From Siphonodentalium dalli (taxonomy: Eukaryota > Mollusca > Scaphopoda > Gadilida > Siphonodentaliidae): a stretch of 64,000 bases of DNA. Below the pieces are notes generated by a model. That model was not told the origin of the DNA. It did no database searches and worked only from the letters and a program-made list of their open reading frames with translations. The DNA is taken from contig CP136063.1 in NCBI GenBank assembly GCA_032622095.1, positions 69,481,980 to 69,545,979 on the forward strand, written 5' to 3'. The position numbers were made by a program, and so were the translations under genes. Below, piece by piece: positions 45,900-58,355 of this stretch (its first letter is position 1; each line of letters begins with the position of its first letter).

Positions 45900-47480
45900 T
45901 GTCTGTTGACTGTCTGGTTATAGGCGATGTGAGTAGGTATACATGGAATTATTGTATTCATGAATGGTGTGAATAGTTATACAATGTGTGACTATATGGC
46001 CATGGATGGGATGTCCATAGTCAGATGTATAGGTATATAAGGAGTAGCTTTATGCTGATGTGTGAGGTGAACATGTTTACAGCGAGTGGCTGTCTGGTCA
46101 TTGAAGTGGTGTATGGTCATAACGAGAGCAGCTACACTGTCCTGTATGTATACATGGAGTGACTGTGTGGTCAGTGGTGGGCTGTACATATGTACATTGG
46201 GTGGATGTATTGTCATGGGCGGGTGTTGGATGTATGGTAATGGATGGGTGTATGTATAAATAGGGTGTGGTTGTGTGGTTATGGGCAATGTGTATATGTG
46301 TACATGGAATGATTGCACGGTCATTGTTGAAGTGTATATGCATACCTGGAGTACAATTTGATGGCCATTGGCAGCTAGTGTATATAGAGAGCAACCTCAT
46401 GGTGATGGATGGGATGTATATGTTAATATGTATTATTGTATTGTCATCGGTGGTGTGTACACGCATATAGTAACTAGCTGAATGCTCGTGGAGAGGGTGT
46501 ATATGTATACAGCGAGTGGCTGAATTGTCACGATTGAGCTGTATATGCAAGTCTGAAGTGTACGAATGGCCGTGTGTGCGGGCTATTGGTATATCTAAAA
46601 GGGTTGTATGGCCATTGTTGAGGTATATATACACACCTGGAGTGACGCTGTGGTCATGGGTGAGGTGTATATGTATATCACGAGTGACTACATGGCCATG
46701 GCACGGCCAATATGTACATATGTATATTGGAATTGACAGTATGACAAAATTAATGGTGGGTTGAATTGATATACAAGGAGTGACTATGATCACGACTGTT
46801 GTTTATGCGTATACAGCGAGAAGCTGAAATGTCATGGGTCAGGTGTATATGCAAGTCTGGAGTGTATGAATGGCCGTATGCGCGGTACGAGACATTGATA
46901 TATCTAGAAGGGCTGTAATGCCACTTTTGTGAGGTTATATGTATATACCTAGAGTGACTCTATGGTTTTGGGTTGGGTGTATATGTATATCTTGAGTGGC
47001 TATATGGTCACGGGTGTCGCAAATATGTATATATACAGGGAGTTAGCAAATAGATATACAAGAAGTAATATATGACAATGGATGTAGCGAACAGGTATGG
47101 AGTGACTGTATGGTCATCGGTTAGGGGTACATGTATATATTTAGTGGCTGTATAGCTATGCATGTGGCAAATACATATACATGGAGTGACTGTATGGCCT
47201 ATGGTTAGGTGAATAGGTATACAAGAGGTTACTTTGTGTTCATGTATGTAGTGAATATGTATACAGGTCACGTGAGGTGTAGGAGTATACCTGGTGTGTC
47301 TGCAATGTTATTCATGGCTATATGGCCATGCGTTGGTGTGGGTAAACCCAATTGTGGCTGTATGGTAATGGGTGAGGTGTATGTCTATACAACGAATGGC
47401 CATTTACGTGGTATTCATGTATGTATATATGGAGTGACTGCATGCTCATGTGTAATTTGTACTTGTGCACCTTTGTGTGA
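45900..47480 (+). repeat. Degenerate 42 bp minisatellite
   Basis: Roughly 35 diverged units carry GTATATGTATAC.TGGAGTGAC and TGTATGGTCATGGGTGAG. Because 42 is divisible by three, frames stay open for long stretches. The longest is on the minus strand at 46098-46793 (231 codons), built of 14-residue units such as HSVTPGVYIYLNNG and HTVTPCIHI; a second is at 47008-47271. No domain or start context argues for coding. Confidence 0.85.
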
Positions 47481-47489
47481 CTATAACGT

Positions 47490-48861
47490 TACACAATAAC
47501 TCAAGGATATGTTAATCGATAGAGGTAATATCAGAGTGTTCTCCACATTAATTGCGTTTTATATGCAATGTGAAGAAAACGGTTTTCCTGACAATAGTTT
47601 ATAAGTTTTTTGATGCTAATGGGCCAGAGTAGCCACATAATATGATACCTGTCAGTTCAGGTTCAACGTTCCGTCCGTTTCCGTAAAAAACATGGACATA
47701 ATCCCAAAAGAGGTGTTCGGCAAAATTCATACTGCATCCCTTAAAATTAATTTTGGGACAACCATAATATAAGATTAAGTTGTCAATTGATTAAGTAGCA
47801 TGTTTAATAACCAAATGAGTCACAATTTGCTACAATTTCGGAACAGCCGAGAATAATGTTCGGAATATAAACTTTTTACTAAATTTGGTTGCCATTTTGC
47901 ATGTAATCTTGAGTAATATTGTCTAAAACACCACACTATGCCATATTTGAGGCATATCAAAATAAAAAGAACCTTTGATACTAAAAATAGTGATTTTTAA
48001 GCAGAGTTTGATGCTGTTTGTGATAGAAAAAAATCCCATAATTCTGGTAATTTCAGAATGTTAAATAGTAAAAATTCATAAAGGTGCATAAGAAATGTTG
48101 GTATTCAATGTATATAATACGGAATAGTCATTTGTGTACATCACCATAAATTGTAAGCGGTTGCATGGCACGTTGAGATAATAATTAACATTTTTCCATA
48201 TTTTGGCGGCCATTTTGACAGCCATTTTGAGCCAAAGTGACAATTTTGGTACCATTGAGTTCGAATATCAATAAGATATAGAATGGATCACTTACATTGC
48301 ACAGTTCGTGAAATGTGATCAGAATCCCAAAGGGGATCTTTTGTAAAATGTTATACCGCGTTTTGTAAAATCGAATTTTTGAGTGATCGGAAGGGTGTGT
48401 ACCCACACGAACAGCATATATCATTGCTCCAATGGTCAGTTAACATGCTATATACAAGATAAAGTTACAATTCTCAACCAGTTCAAAACCTCAGAAACTT
48501 ATCTTAAACGTATTAGTAAAAACGTATAAATTTCACTTCCGGTAGCCATTTTGGCGGCCATCTTAGACGGGAAGTTTCAATTTTGGCACATAAAGATGGC
48601 GTTATGGCATAGCTTCACAAATATGTATACAAGTGTATACATATGACAAGATGTTCTCACTATAATTGCATCGAGCTGACTTATAGGAAAATGGCAGCCA
48701 TCTTGGACGCCATCTTGAATTACAAAAATTGCTCAAAGCGGATTTTAGCGGATTTTGGATATGTTATAGAGGAGAGCTTCCTCTTCAAAATGATATAAAA
48801 ACCAACTTAGTCCAAATTTTTTCTAGGTTGACCATACAATTTGAGTTTATCGACCAGACTA
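47490..48861. other. Unassigned sequence with GGCGGCCATTTTG motifs
   Basis: Segments with GGCGGCCAT(T/C)TT recur at about 48205, 48550 and 48695, in register with similar ~140-180 bp units in the adjacent inverted-repeat arm. This side of the arm may be a continuation of the same degenerate tandem array. Confidence 0.45.
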
Positions 48862-51110
48862 CCCCCCCAGGACTCAACTTCACCTGACTAATTTTCTTCC
48901 TTAAGGTCTCCTCTAATTGTTTTCACTTGTTAACAAGAAAAAAAAGTGGCCGCAGAGACTCCAGACAAGATGGCGTCCATCATGGCGGCCATTTTCTCTT
49001 AATGCACCAGGTCTCTTTGATCGCCATTATAGTAAAGATGATAGCACATGTGGTCTTTTTTCCGCTCGATTCGTTATGCTAATATACAACCCTTACAAAT
49101 TAGCCAAAAATCCGACACCAGAATCCAATATGGCGGCCAAGATGGCCGCCGAAATGTGAAAATATGCTATTTTTATGACATGTTACCACCTTTCGTTTGT
49201 CTCTGTGGGAAAATGTTAGAATTTTTGCGTCATGTTATACATTTATCATATAGAGGAGTCATTGGCGAACACACGGGGACCATAATATGCATTCATTGCG
49301 GGATATCTTTGTCCGATATCACGTTTTCCCAAATGCCGGTATCATAGGTCAAAGCCGAATCTCCGTTAATAACGCGATGTTATGTTTCGAATCAATGAAT
49401 GTTATTGCTTTTATAACAACACTCATGCATATATATTTGCAGGAGATACTCGAGCTAGGATTCCTCTTATACCTGAGTTGAGGAATATTTACCCAAATCC
49501 AAGATGGCGGCCAAAATGGCCACCAGAAATAAAAAATCGCCGAAAATCGCTGATTTTAACATCAGTGAGCATTATTGTCATGACAAATCCACACCTGCTT
49601 ACTATTGTAAGTTGGGAACACTTAGGTGAAGAACTTTCCTTGTACCATATCCAAACAAAAGTCCCCCAAATCCAAAATGGCGCCCACAATGGCGGACAGA
49701 TTTTGAAAAATCACCGAAATTCCCTCATATTCACATCATTGGGCATTATTGTGGAGACAACTCCATCCATGCGTACAGTTGAGTTGGAAATACTGAGGTG
49801 AAGTAATTACCTTACATCTCATGCAAGAAATGGTTTTCCAAATCGAAGATGGCGGCCAAAATGGCGACCGAAATTTGAAAACACGCCTACATTCCTTTAC
49901 TTTCTTAGGATGGGCGTTAATGTTTCGCGATTTCTACCCACCATTACATGTTGATATGTATGAATTATTCATTAGGGTTTGGCAAGTGATACTCACAGTC
50001 AATATGGCGGCCAAACTGACAGGCGAAATTGAAAAGAAGCCGATATTATCACATACTAATTTCAACTTTTTGTCATAATATTGATTTGTATAAACGAAAC
50101 GGTACATAATATGAGCCATCTATTAGTTCCAATGTAAGTCGTAGCCTTTTGGAAGGATGAAAACTCACAATCGCAATGTGGCATTTCAAAATCCATTCTC
50201 CACTAAGGCCTCATACTGGTCGTAACCGTATATAGGTGCGCCGAATAGTCATATTATGACTTCCAAGAATCAAAACAACAGTACCTGAGCTTATTCTGAA
50301 TTGCCACATTCAGTATTATCTAGACTCGTTTCCATCTCTTCGTCAGATTAATCTATCTCACTCACAATAACAGTTCACTACTCTTCTTTGTAGGAGTGTG
50401 CCACTAATCGGAATGTTTCAAACAATACATATGCCGGTGTCCAGCTCACGTGTTTGTTTCGAAAACTTGGAATTCTTAGCGAGCTTCATTCGTGGTATAG
50501 CTTATGGTATAATTCAGATGCTACATATGGGGTATATGCGTCATCTTGTGCGATACACTATAAAGGTATTCGGTCGATGCGTATACTAGCTTTCAGAAGG
50601 ACCTATCTATCTGCGTATTGTCAGCTTTGGTGACCTAATGGGGATAACAACGTGTACACCTGGTGATCTTCCCAAACAGCCACTTCTCAATATATGGTTT
50701 ATCAATTCACATACTCATCTAATGCACTGACGTACCCGGACAACTTCTGTATATGGCTTCGAATGTTGAAAGCCCGACATTTGACGGATGTATTTCTGCT
50801 TAGGCGTAGCCGTAGAGACCATTATGCATAATATACCCAAACTCCTTGAACATGATCATAAGAACAAGCTTGTTGGCGTCCAGCAATCGTTTCACCGAAC
50901 AGATCCAAGCAGATGATAACAATACACACGGTGCTAGTTTGTGGGTATGTGTCATGACAGTGGAAATTAAATTGGACCATGACTGCACCGCCCCTCATTT
51001 TGTTATGATTTAGATTCCGACAGGATCTCATGTGTGACTTTGCCTTCCTTGTATGCTAAGAGTGTATGTTCCCACCCGTTTGGAAGCCGTTCTTAAACAA
51101 CTGGACCAGG
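48862..51110 (+). repeat. Left arm of a 5 kb inverted repeat
   Basis: It starts at CCCCCCCAGGACTCAACTTC. The outer part contains several ~170 bp degenerate units centred on CAAGATGGCGGCCAAAATGG and matches the right arm almost exactly, including a 139-codon frame (49382-49801) whose translation differs from its inverted twin (52920-53339) at only about nine residues. From about 49900 inward identity declines. Shared inner landmarks include AATTTCAACTT(T/G)TTGTCATAATAT, GTGCGCCGAATAGT, ATGTTTCAAACAAT, GTACACCTGG.GA and GGTGCTAGTTTGTGG. Small indels are frequent in the inner part, and no intact gene is seen. Confidence 0.9.
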
Positions 51111-51675
51111 AGTATGCCATTGGCTACTGCTGTATAAGCCCCACCAAGACTGGGGTGTAGTTTTAAAGGCGATACCTTTGATAGTTGGTTGATATGTCAT
51201 GCTCACGCTGGGTGGTATGGTTCAAGAATGTACAAATGCCACCAACAAAAGGGTTAAATGTTCAACGCGAAGAACATCCAGAGGAATGTTACATTGATGA
51301 GCTCTTGCATTCAGTTCAACAAACGTTGGTACACCAAGTGATTTCTTGGTAACATCACCAATGCGACCATTTTCCTGCATGAGACATTAACTACTATATT
51401 CTAAGGTTATATATATATAAAGCTATATGATCATAAAGGTCGCGTTCCCCAACGTCCACAGCCATTGCCATCGAGACTGTATATTGTTCTTTAAATACAT
51501 AGTGAAATAAATGCACCACAGTTCCTGACATTTTCTTGAATAATATCGCCCACATATGACCCTAACCCCGAGAGAGGATAACAAAACACGCATACATTCA
51601 TGCTTTTAAGACATTATCCTTTAGTCCATCCGACTGTTTTGAGGGAGGCTAGCATAGTATTATCCAGGAAAAAGT
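51111..51675. other. Spacer at the centre of the 5 kb inverted repeat
   Basis: No convincing pairing between the two halves was seen by eye; it may be unique spacer or arms diverged past recognition. Confidence 0.5.
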
Positions 51676-53871
51676 GTACGTAGTTGAATCAGGAAGGCTT
51701 CGAAACGGATGTGGAAATACAATTTTACCACACCAAATAAAACCAACACGCATGCCATTCGATATCTTAAACATACACCAGGTGTAGGGGTGGTGTATAC
51801 AGTGGCCCATTTCATTCCCAGTATCATGGCGCATGTCCACAAACTAGCACCGCGAGCATTGTTCTTCTCTGCTGGGAGATATTCGACGAGACAACTGCGG
51901 GGCGTCACACAGTTTGCTTCGGATAATGGTCAAGAAGTGTGGGTAGTCTGTACACTAGGGTCTTCTCCTTAGCAGATAGACATCTGTCCAAGGGAATGAG
52001 ACAGCTAGCAACCTTCGAAACACTGTCGAAGTTGTCCACATATGCCAATGCGTTCGCTGAGTTTGTGAGTTGATAAACCATCTATTGAGAAGTGACTAGC
52101 TAACTGGTTCGCCAGGTGTACATGTCGTTATCCCATGGGGTATGAGACACATACATAGAGATGACCTTCTGTAAGCTCGTATACTCATCGGCCATGTACC
52201 TTCCTTGTTCAAGATGACGCACAAATATCATATTTAGCAAATATTTAAAATCGTAAGCTAGACACCGGAAAATGAATTGTTTGAAACGTTATGATTAGAG
52301 GGACCCTACTCCCAGGAAGTGGTGAATAATTTGTCGGTGTGAGCGACCTATATTTATCAGACAAAGAAATGGAAGCTGGTCCAGATAATTATGGACGTGA
52401 CGTGGCAAATCAGAATCTGTTATCAGGTAATTGTTCTGATATAACTATTCGGCGCACCTCGCTTACGGCCATTATCGGTGCTAAGTGGAGACTGGATTTC
52501 GAAATGCCACATCGCGATATTAATGGTGGTTTTTCATCTTTCCAGAAGGATACGAGCTATGTTATGCGTTTTTATACCTTTAAGTTGAACTAGCAGATGG
52601 TTTATGTACAGTTTCGACCATACATACCGATATTATGACAACAAGTTGAAATTAATATGTGAAAATATCGAATTCTTTTCAATTTCTAGCCGCCAATTTA
52701 GCAGCGATCTTGGCTGTGAGTATCAATTGCCAAACCCTAATGAATACTCCATATCACTATTCCATATCAACATGTAATGCTGGATAGAAATCGCAAAACA
52801 ATAACGCCCATCGTAAGAAAGTAAAGGAATGTAGACTTGTTTTCAAATTTCGGTCGCCATTTTGGCCGCCATCTTCTATTTGGAAAACCATTTCTTGCAT
52901 GAGATGTAAGGTAATTACTTCACCTCAGTATTTCCAACTCAACTGTACGCACGGATGGAGTTGTCTCGACAATAATGCCCAATGATGTGAATATGAGGGA
53001 ATTTCGGTGATTTTTCAAAATCTGTCCGCCATTGTGGGCGCCATTTTGGATTTGGGGGACTTTTGTTTGGATATGGTACAAGGAAAGTTCTTCGCCTAAG
53101 TGATCCCAACTTACAATAGTAAGCAGGTGTGGAGTTGTCATGACAATAATGCTCATTGATGTTAAAATCAGCGATTTTCGGCCATTTTTTATTTCTGGTG
53201 GCCATTTTGGCCGCCATCTTGGATTTGGGTAAATATTCCTCAACTCAGGTATAAGAGGAATCCTATCTCGAGTATCTCCTGCAAATATATATGCATGTGT
53301 GTTGCTATAATAGCAATAACATTCATTGATTCGAAACATAACATCGCGTTATTAACGGAGATTCGGCTTTGACCTATGATACCGGCATTTGGGAAAACGT
53401 GATATCGGGCAAATATATCCCGCAATGAATGCATATTATGGTCCCCGTGTGTTCACCAATGACTCCTCTATATGATACATGTATAATATGACGCAAAAAT
53501 TCTAACATTTTCCCACAGAGACAAACGAAAGGTGGTAACATGTCATAAAAATAGCATATTTTCACATTTCGGCGGCCATCTTGGCCGCCATATTGGATTC
53601 TGGTGTCGGATTTTTGGCTAATTTGTAAGGGTTGTATATTAGCATAACGAATCGAGCGGAAAAAAAGACCACATGTGCTATCATCTTTACTATAATGGCG
53701 ATCATAGAGACCTGGTGCATTAAAAGAAAATGGCCGCCATGATGGACGCCATCTTGTCTGGAGTCTCTGCGGCCACTTTTTTTTCTTGTTAACAAGTGAA
53801 AAAAATTAGAGGAGACCTTAAGGAAGAAAATTAGTCGGGTGAAGTTGAGTCCTGGGGGGGGGGGGGGGGGG
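51676..53871 (-). repeat. Right arm of a 5 kb inverted repeat
   Basis: Ends GAGTCCTGGGG with an 18 bp poly-G run where the left arm has seven C. The outer 1.0-1.2 kb is nearly identical to the left arm; 51676-52660 is its diverged inner part. A minus-strand frame at 51660-51908 (82 codons, several hydrophobic stretches, GASLWTCAMILGMKWATVY) has a partly matching, stop-riddled counterpart in the left arm around 50930-51110. The inner part may therefore derive from a coding sequence, but I cannot name it. Confidence 0.9.
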
Positions 53872-53883
53872 TGCAGAGGTCGA

Positions 53884-54531
53884 CCAATATCTCCTGGACT
53901 AATATCTGACAAACTCTGTTCATATTCAGAATGTTCAGAAATATGGGAATCTTTTGATATTTTAACTGATGTGTCAGAAACAATCCTCAATGAAAATATT
54001 GAGGAAATCGAAATCATATATCCAACTAAAAGTGGTAAAAATGGTGCTCATGAAAATGAAGCAACCAGCATTACCGCAATGACATGTGATAAAATAAGTC
54101 TGAAAGAACCAGACATAACCAAACCAGACAATAACAGATATTATCTGGAGCAAATATGTGAAATATTCCACAATAATACAATAAGTGGATTGATCCAAAA
54201 TAAAGCCCACACAAATGAAATGAGTCATGGCTACCTGTCAGATGTTGAAACTATAAATTCAGAAGGTAGATGCCTGTCATTGGAAAATCCCAAACTTTAC
54301 TGAAACATTCGGTCATGGTACCGGTACCAGTAACGTCCCCCAAATTGACAAATATCTACCAATGTATAAATCAGAAGCTCAAAGTTTTGTTAATAGTTTC
54401 ACAAACAAGAGATCTGACAAATTGCCATTGTATGACAGTTCAAATAAAAAGATCAGTCAATTTGCTGATCAGCATGATGATACATCCAAATGTGATGAAT
54501 GGATGTTCGCTTTAAATTGGAGGAAAAAATA
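53884..54531 (+). pseudogene. Possible coding exon broken by one frameshift
   Basis: From the edge of the inverted repeat an open frame runs to 54303 with a protein-like, acidic, serine-rich composition (SDKLCSYSECSEIWESFDIL, then NIEEIEIIYPTKSG and ISLKEPDITKPDNNRYYLEQ). The neighbouring frame takes over around 54290 as TETFGHGTGTSNVPQIDKYL, with YKSEAQSFVNSF and ending CDEWMFALNWRKK at 54531. Together ~215 codons with one shift. A TATGAATGGATGTTCCC block ~290 bp downstream resembles the last part, so the 3' portion may be tandemly duplicated. No family recognised; it may be a host exon cut by the inverted repeat. Confidence 0.35.
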
Positions 54532-54539
54532 GAGTCAAT

Positions 54540-55700
54540 TAAAGACTGACCAAGTCAGTCGACAATGACTGGAATCCTCATTTCAGATTAAACCAAAAGT
54601 GAATAAAATTCAGATCCATTCACATTAAACAAGTGATGAAGCCCATGTCATTGTGTCCCAGGTTATATTAAAACCAAAGCGATGAAATAATTTAGTATGG
54701 CTACCAATTTACCATATTCTTCAAGTTAACTCATCTCACCCTAACAGTGATAACAGATATATGTGTTATCTATTTCAGTATGAATGGATGTTCCCTAATA
54801 GAAGAAAAACAATTAAATGAGTCTATTAAAGAATGTCTCAATTGCCACTGACGTAGAAGGCTTGGTCACCAATCCAGCAGTGGTACATTAGTTGATTTGA
54901 AAGACTTGAATCACCAAGTCTGGATCAACAAAATCATGGTGATTGCACAATAATTTGCACAATGATCCTTCAAATGCAATAGGTTCAAACAACTGAACCA
55001 GCATTAAAGGGTGCATGTACAAAAAGTCAATTACTAAATCGCCAATAAAAATTTGTGAATTATATTATTAGATCTATATTATTCCAACATACTCACATAT
55101 GGGGACGATTAAAATGAAAGTAAATGTCTGTCGGGACGACACTTTCAAAATATGTGAGGAATATACATAGTGCCAATTTGTAGGGGTAATCCAAACACAT
55201 GAACATGTATTTTGTACCTGGATATGTAAATTTAACCCGAGAGAGCGGTATAAGCCCATATAAACTATTTCCATATATGACTTGAAAAACCAAGTCAACT
55301 TTGCCAGTTGTATACCGGTACATTTAAGGTTTGAAATACCAAACCAGATTGTGCATGATCTCGAAAGTTTTGAAAATTCCAAACCAGGTGCCAGTTGAAT
55401 ACATGCCGGTAGTTTATCTAAGATCCAGTATATTTAAGGTTTGAAACACCAAATCAATTTATACTGCGTTAAAAGGTTTGAAAGACCAAACCAATTCAAG
55501 CTACATAAAGTATTAAGACTCAAAAGGTTTGAAACACCAAACCAATGTATATAGAGTATCATAAGGTTTGAAACACCAAACCAATTTATATAGAGTATCA
55601 AAAGGTTTGAAACACCAAACCAATTTATACAGTGTCATAAGGTTTGAAACACCAAACCAAACTGTATAAAATTGAAGGCTTGAAATACCCAAGCCAGTAT
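54540..55700 (+). repeat. Array of short hairpins with covarying stems
   Basis: About twelve 18-20 nt hairpins share the pattern RRYTTG-AAAYAC-CAARYY. Stems include GACTTG/CAAGTC (54901, 55290), GGTTTG/CAAACC (55327, 55484, 55529, 55566, 55604, 55641), GGTTTG/CAAATC with one G-T pair (55438) and GGCTTG/CAAGCC (55675). From 55430 the units form a 37-40 bp tandem array with AATTTATA(T/C)AGAGTATCA spacers. In reverse the array is an open frame repeating LVWCFKPFDTLYK (13 residues). Confidence 0.85.
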
Positions 55701-56045
55701 CTCTCTTAAATATTGAATAAATTATAAATTCAAAAAGCAATAGTCAGAGAGCGGTAACCTGGTTATAGTACTGAAGAACTAATCACTGGTTCAAACTATG
55801 ATCGGAAAACCCGGTAACCCTATTTTTGCGACGTCAGGGTTTTGGCTCATATAGTCATAGTACACTCCACCTATTTTGGCCAGCAAGGTGTTTTCATTCT
55901 TTTCAAAATAAAACTGGGTGGCGTGTAGTGAATTTCGGTATTGTAATATTCCGTCGTGGACGATAAAATAAACACCGTTTGACCTGGTCTGAAGGCGGTG
56001 AAAGTGCGTCACATTTGACCCCAGTAAACAACTGTGTGACAGCCA
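55700..56045. other. Unassigned sequence
   Basis: A 73-codon minus-strand frame (55791-56012) lacks any recognised domain. Confidence 0.3.
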
Positions 56046-56052
56046 ATCGAGG

Positions 56053-56700
56053 TATGTAATTTGGTGAGATAATCACATAAGAGCTTCACGCGGATTGGTT
56101 AACGGCTTACACCAATGAGCTCTTAGTTATTCATGACGCTCATAAATGACAGACTGACACAATAGAGCTTTACGCGGATTGGTCGACAGTTGGCACGCCA
56201 GAGCCCCAGAGCGCCCAGGGTGGGAATTGACACAATGGAGTCTGTCACGGCAAACTACGCCCATACGTGAACGCTCAGATTGCCATAGGCGACACGCGCC
56301 GTTTGAAATTACTGTCCGAAAAGGGGTCTTATAATAAATGCACATGGTATACTATGGATGGTTATATGATATTCTCCATCCGACATGCTTTTGTCGATTG
56401 ACAATACCTACGGTCACAGCTTTCCTGATGAGAATAATTATCCACCACCAACCGCTACACACAAGCAGATGGAATTATTCCCCAACCATCCACTGATCAT
56501 GTCCAGAAGCGGTCGTAATTAAAGACAGTCGCGCTCATTTAGTAAAATCCCTATAGCAATTTGAGCGTGTACAAACAATAAGGCTCAATGGTGTCTTATT
56601 CTCACCCTGGAGCGGCATCATGTAGAACAAAGCTCCTTTGTGGAAGCTGTTTACCACTCCGCGTGAAGCTCATTGGTGATAATCGTGCCAAATTACATAT
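56053..56700. repeat. Inverted repeat with ~60 bp arms
   Basis: ATGTAATTTGG..GAT(A)ATCAC and GAGCTTCACGCGGATTGGTTAA on the left recur inverted at 56645-56700. An extra GAGCTTTACGCGGATTGGT lies at 56164. The layout fits a small non-autonomous DNA element; no target duplication was confirmed. Confidence 0.55.
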
Positions 56701-56719
56701 ATGGCCAATCAACGTGTAT

Positions 56720-58350
56720 GATTCGGCCAATTCTGGGAAACATCGCTGAGAATCACGGATGATGACAGAAACACTCGAACCACGACAAAGAACAGTTGAA
56801 CTGAAAATCTATAAACACTTATGATGATTCGTTATAAATGATGTTGACATGTTCCTGATATTAAATATATGTGAGTAATAATGTTGTTCCATAATATTCA
56901 TTGTAGTAGATAAAATACCATGCCCAACTTTACTACAATTTAAATGCAAGAATTTCCGGGTAAAATATGACTTGTAAAATGCATATAATTATTTAATCAC
57001 GATTTCCGAAAACAAGTTTCCAATTTCTTTTTGTTAAGTATCTCCATCTTCATAACCTTATGTGAATGACATTAGCCACCAATAGATGGTATTGCATCTA
57101 TTTGTATATTTTTTTTACGACCGAAATGTGTACATCGAAATTAGGACATGTGGCATCAAGTCACGTGAACAGTTTCAACATGTGGGCAAACGTGCTGTGT
57201 GTTATAACCACGGGAGCTTGGGACTTGATCAATAACCAGGTCGGGCAATTCCCAGATATAGCTACAATAGCCATATATAGCTATTGTAGCTACATTTGAC
57301 TATCACAAAACCATATACATGTATTGTTTGTTTGCGTTGGAATTAGGTAACTCCGCAAACTGTTGGAACCACAAACCCTTCTGCGCATGATTGGACATCG
57401 ATCGGTACTACTTCGAATAAGTAAAGATTTGCAAGGCTCTGCGGAAAAGAAGTTATTTAACGCTATTTTTGGTAAGTATACCCACTAAATAGCAATAGGC
57501 AACGATTTTTTTCAAAACCCTTTTCCAGATATTCAGGTGCAGTTACAGCAGCTTTAGGGTGTTAGGAATATGAAACAAAGTCAGTAGTAATGGCAGTGTT
57601 TGAAAAAAATGACGTTTTTTTCAAATAATTGGACTGGAGTCAGGGGGTCGACAATTCGCAGTTTTTGAGAAATGGCAAAATTCTGACAACACAGCATAAC
57701 GGCAAAGTTTTCGAATTCTTATGGGAAACCTATATGTTGTTCTCATCGGGAACGATCAATCTACATATTCAATTCAGAAATAGGAACTTTTCCTTCATAA
57801 AAATAGAAAATTTTGATCAAAATCCAAGTATACCCCATCAAAGAGATGAATTTTTTTGTTTCTTTCTTTTTTTTTTCAAGTATGTTGACAATATACTATA
57901 AAAACTTTTGGTATTTCTGTGTGTTATTTCTATTATCAGACACTATTGAATACATTTTGATAAAAAAAATTGAGACTTTTGTGTCAAATACGTGGAAATA
58001 TTTCTTGATAACCAAACTATACCCCCTACCAAAAAATTTAAAAAGCAATTTTTTTCAACATTATGGGAGATATTCACGCAAAATACTACCTAACCTGCAG
58101 CAAAACTGTATATAGGTTTCATTGTCAGCCATTGGTGTATCGATATGAGAGCTGATATTTTATTTTTTCTCAATTAATTCTTAGAAAATGGACAAAATAT
58201 GAGTGTCAACCTTCACAAAGTTCATGAGCCAAACTATTTTCAAGCGTATGACAGAACTATATCTCAATTAATGTTGGAGGCATTGTTTTGTGTAAACATT
58301 GCAACATGATAAAGTATGGTTTGAAATAACTGGTTAAGTGGATAAACAAA
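56720..58350. other. Unassigned AT-rich sequence
   Basis: Frames of 77-100 codons here (57066, 57629, 57813) are rich in F, I and K as expected from AT-rich non-coding DNA. Contains one perfect small palindrome at 57259-57292. Confidence 0.35.
57259..57292. repeat. 34 bp perfect palindrome
   Basis: TAGCTACAATAGC..GCTATTGTAGCTA around a CATATATA centre. Confidence 0.85.
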
Positions 58351-58355
58351 CCAGT

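Noticed and set aside
46098-46793. 231-codon minus-strand frame as a repeat protein gene
   Set aside because: It is fully explained by a 42 bp minisatellite with period divisible by three; no start context, signal or domain supports it.
49382-49801. 139-codon frame, duplicated at 52920-53339, as a conserved gene
   Set aside because: Its conservation follows from near identity of the inverted-repeat arms; the translation is unlike a folded domain and is built over GGCGGCCAAAATGG repeat units.
50800-51908. Membrane transporter pseudogene in the inner arms of the 5 kb inverted repeat
   Set aside because: Hydrophobic stretches and partial agreement between arms are suggestive, but I could not match any family motif with confidence.
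53839-53883. Start of the acidic frame within the poly-G run
   Set aside because: Its first residues (including a glycine run) are read from the terminal repeat and poly-G tract, not from a coding start.
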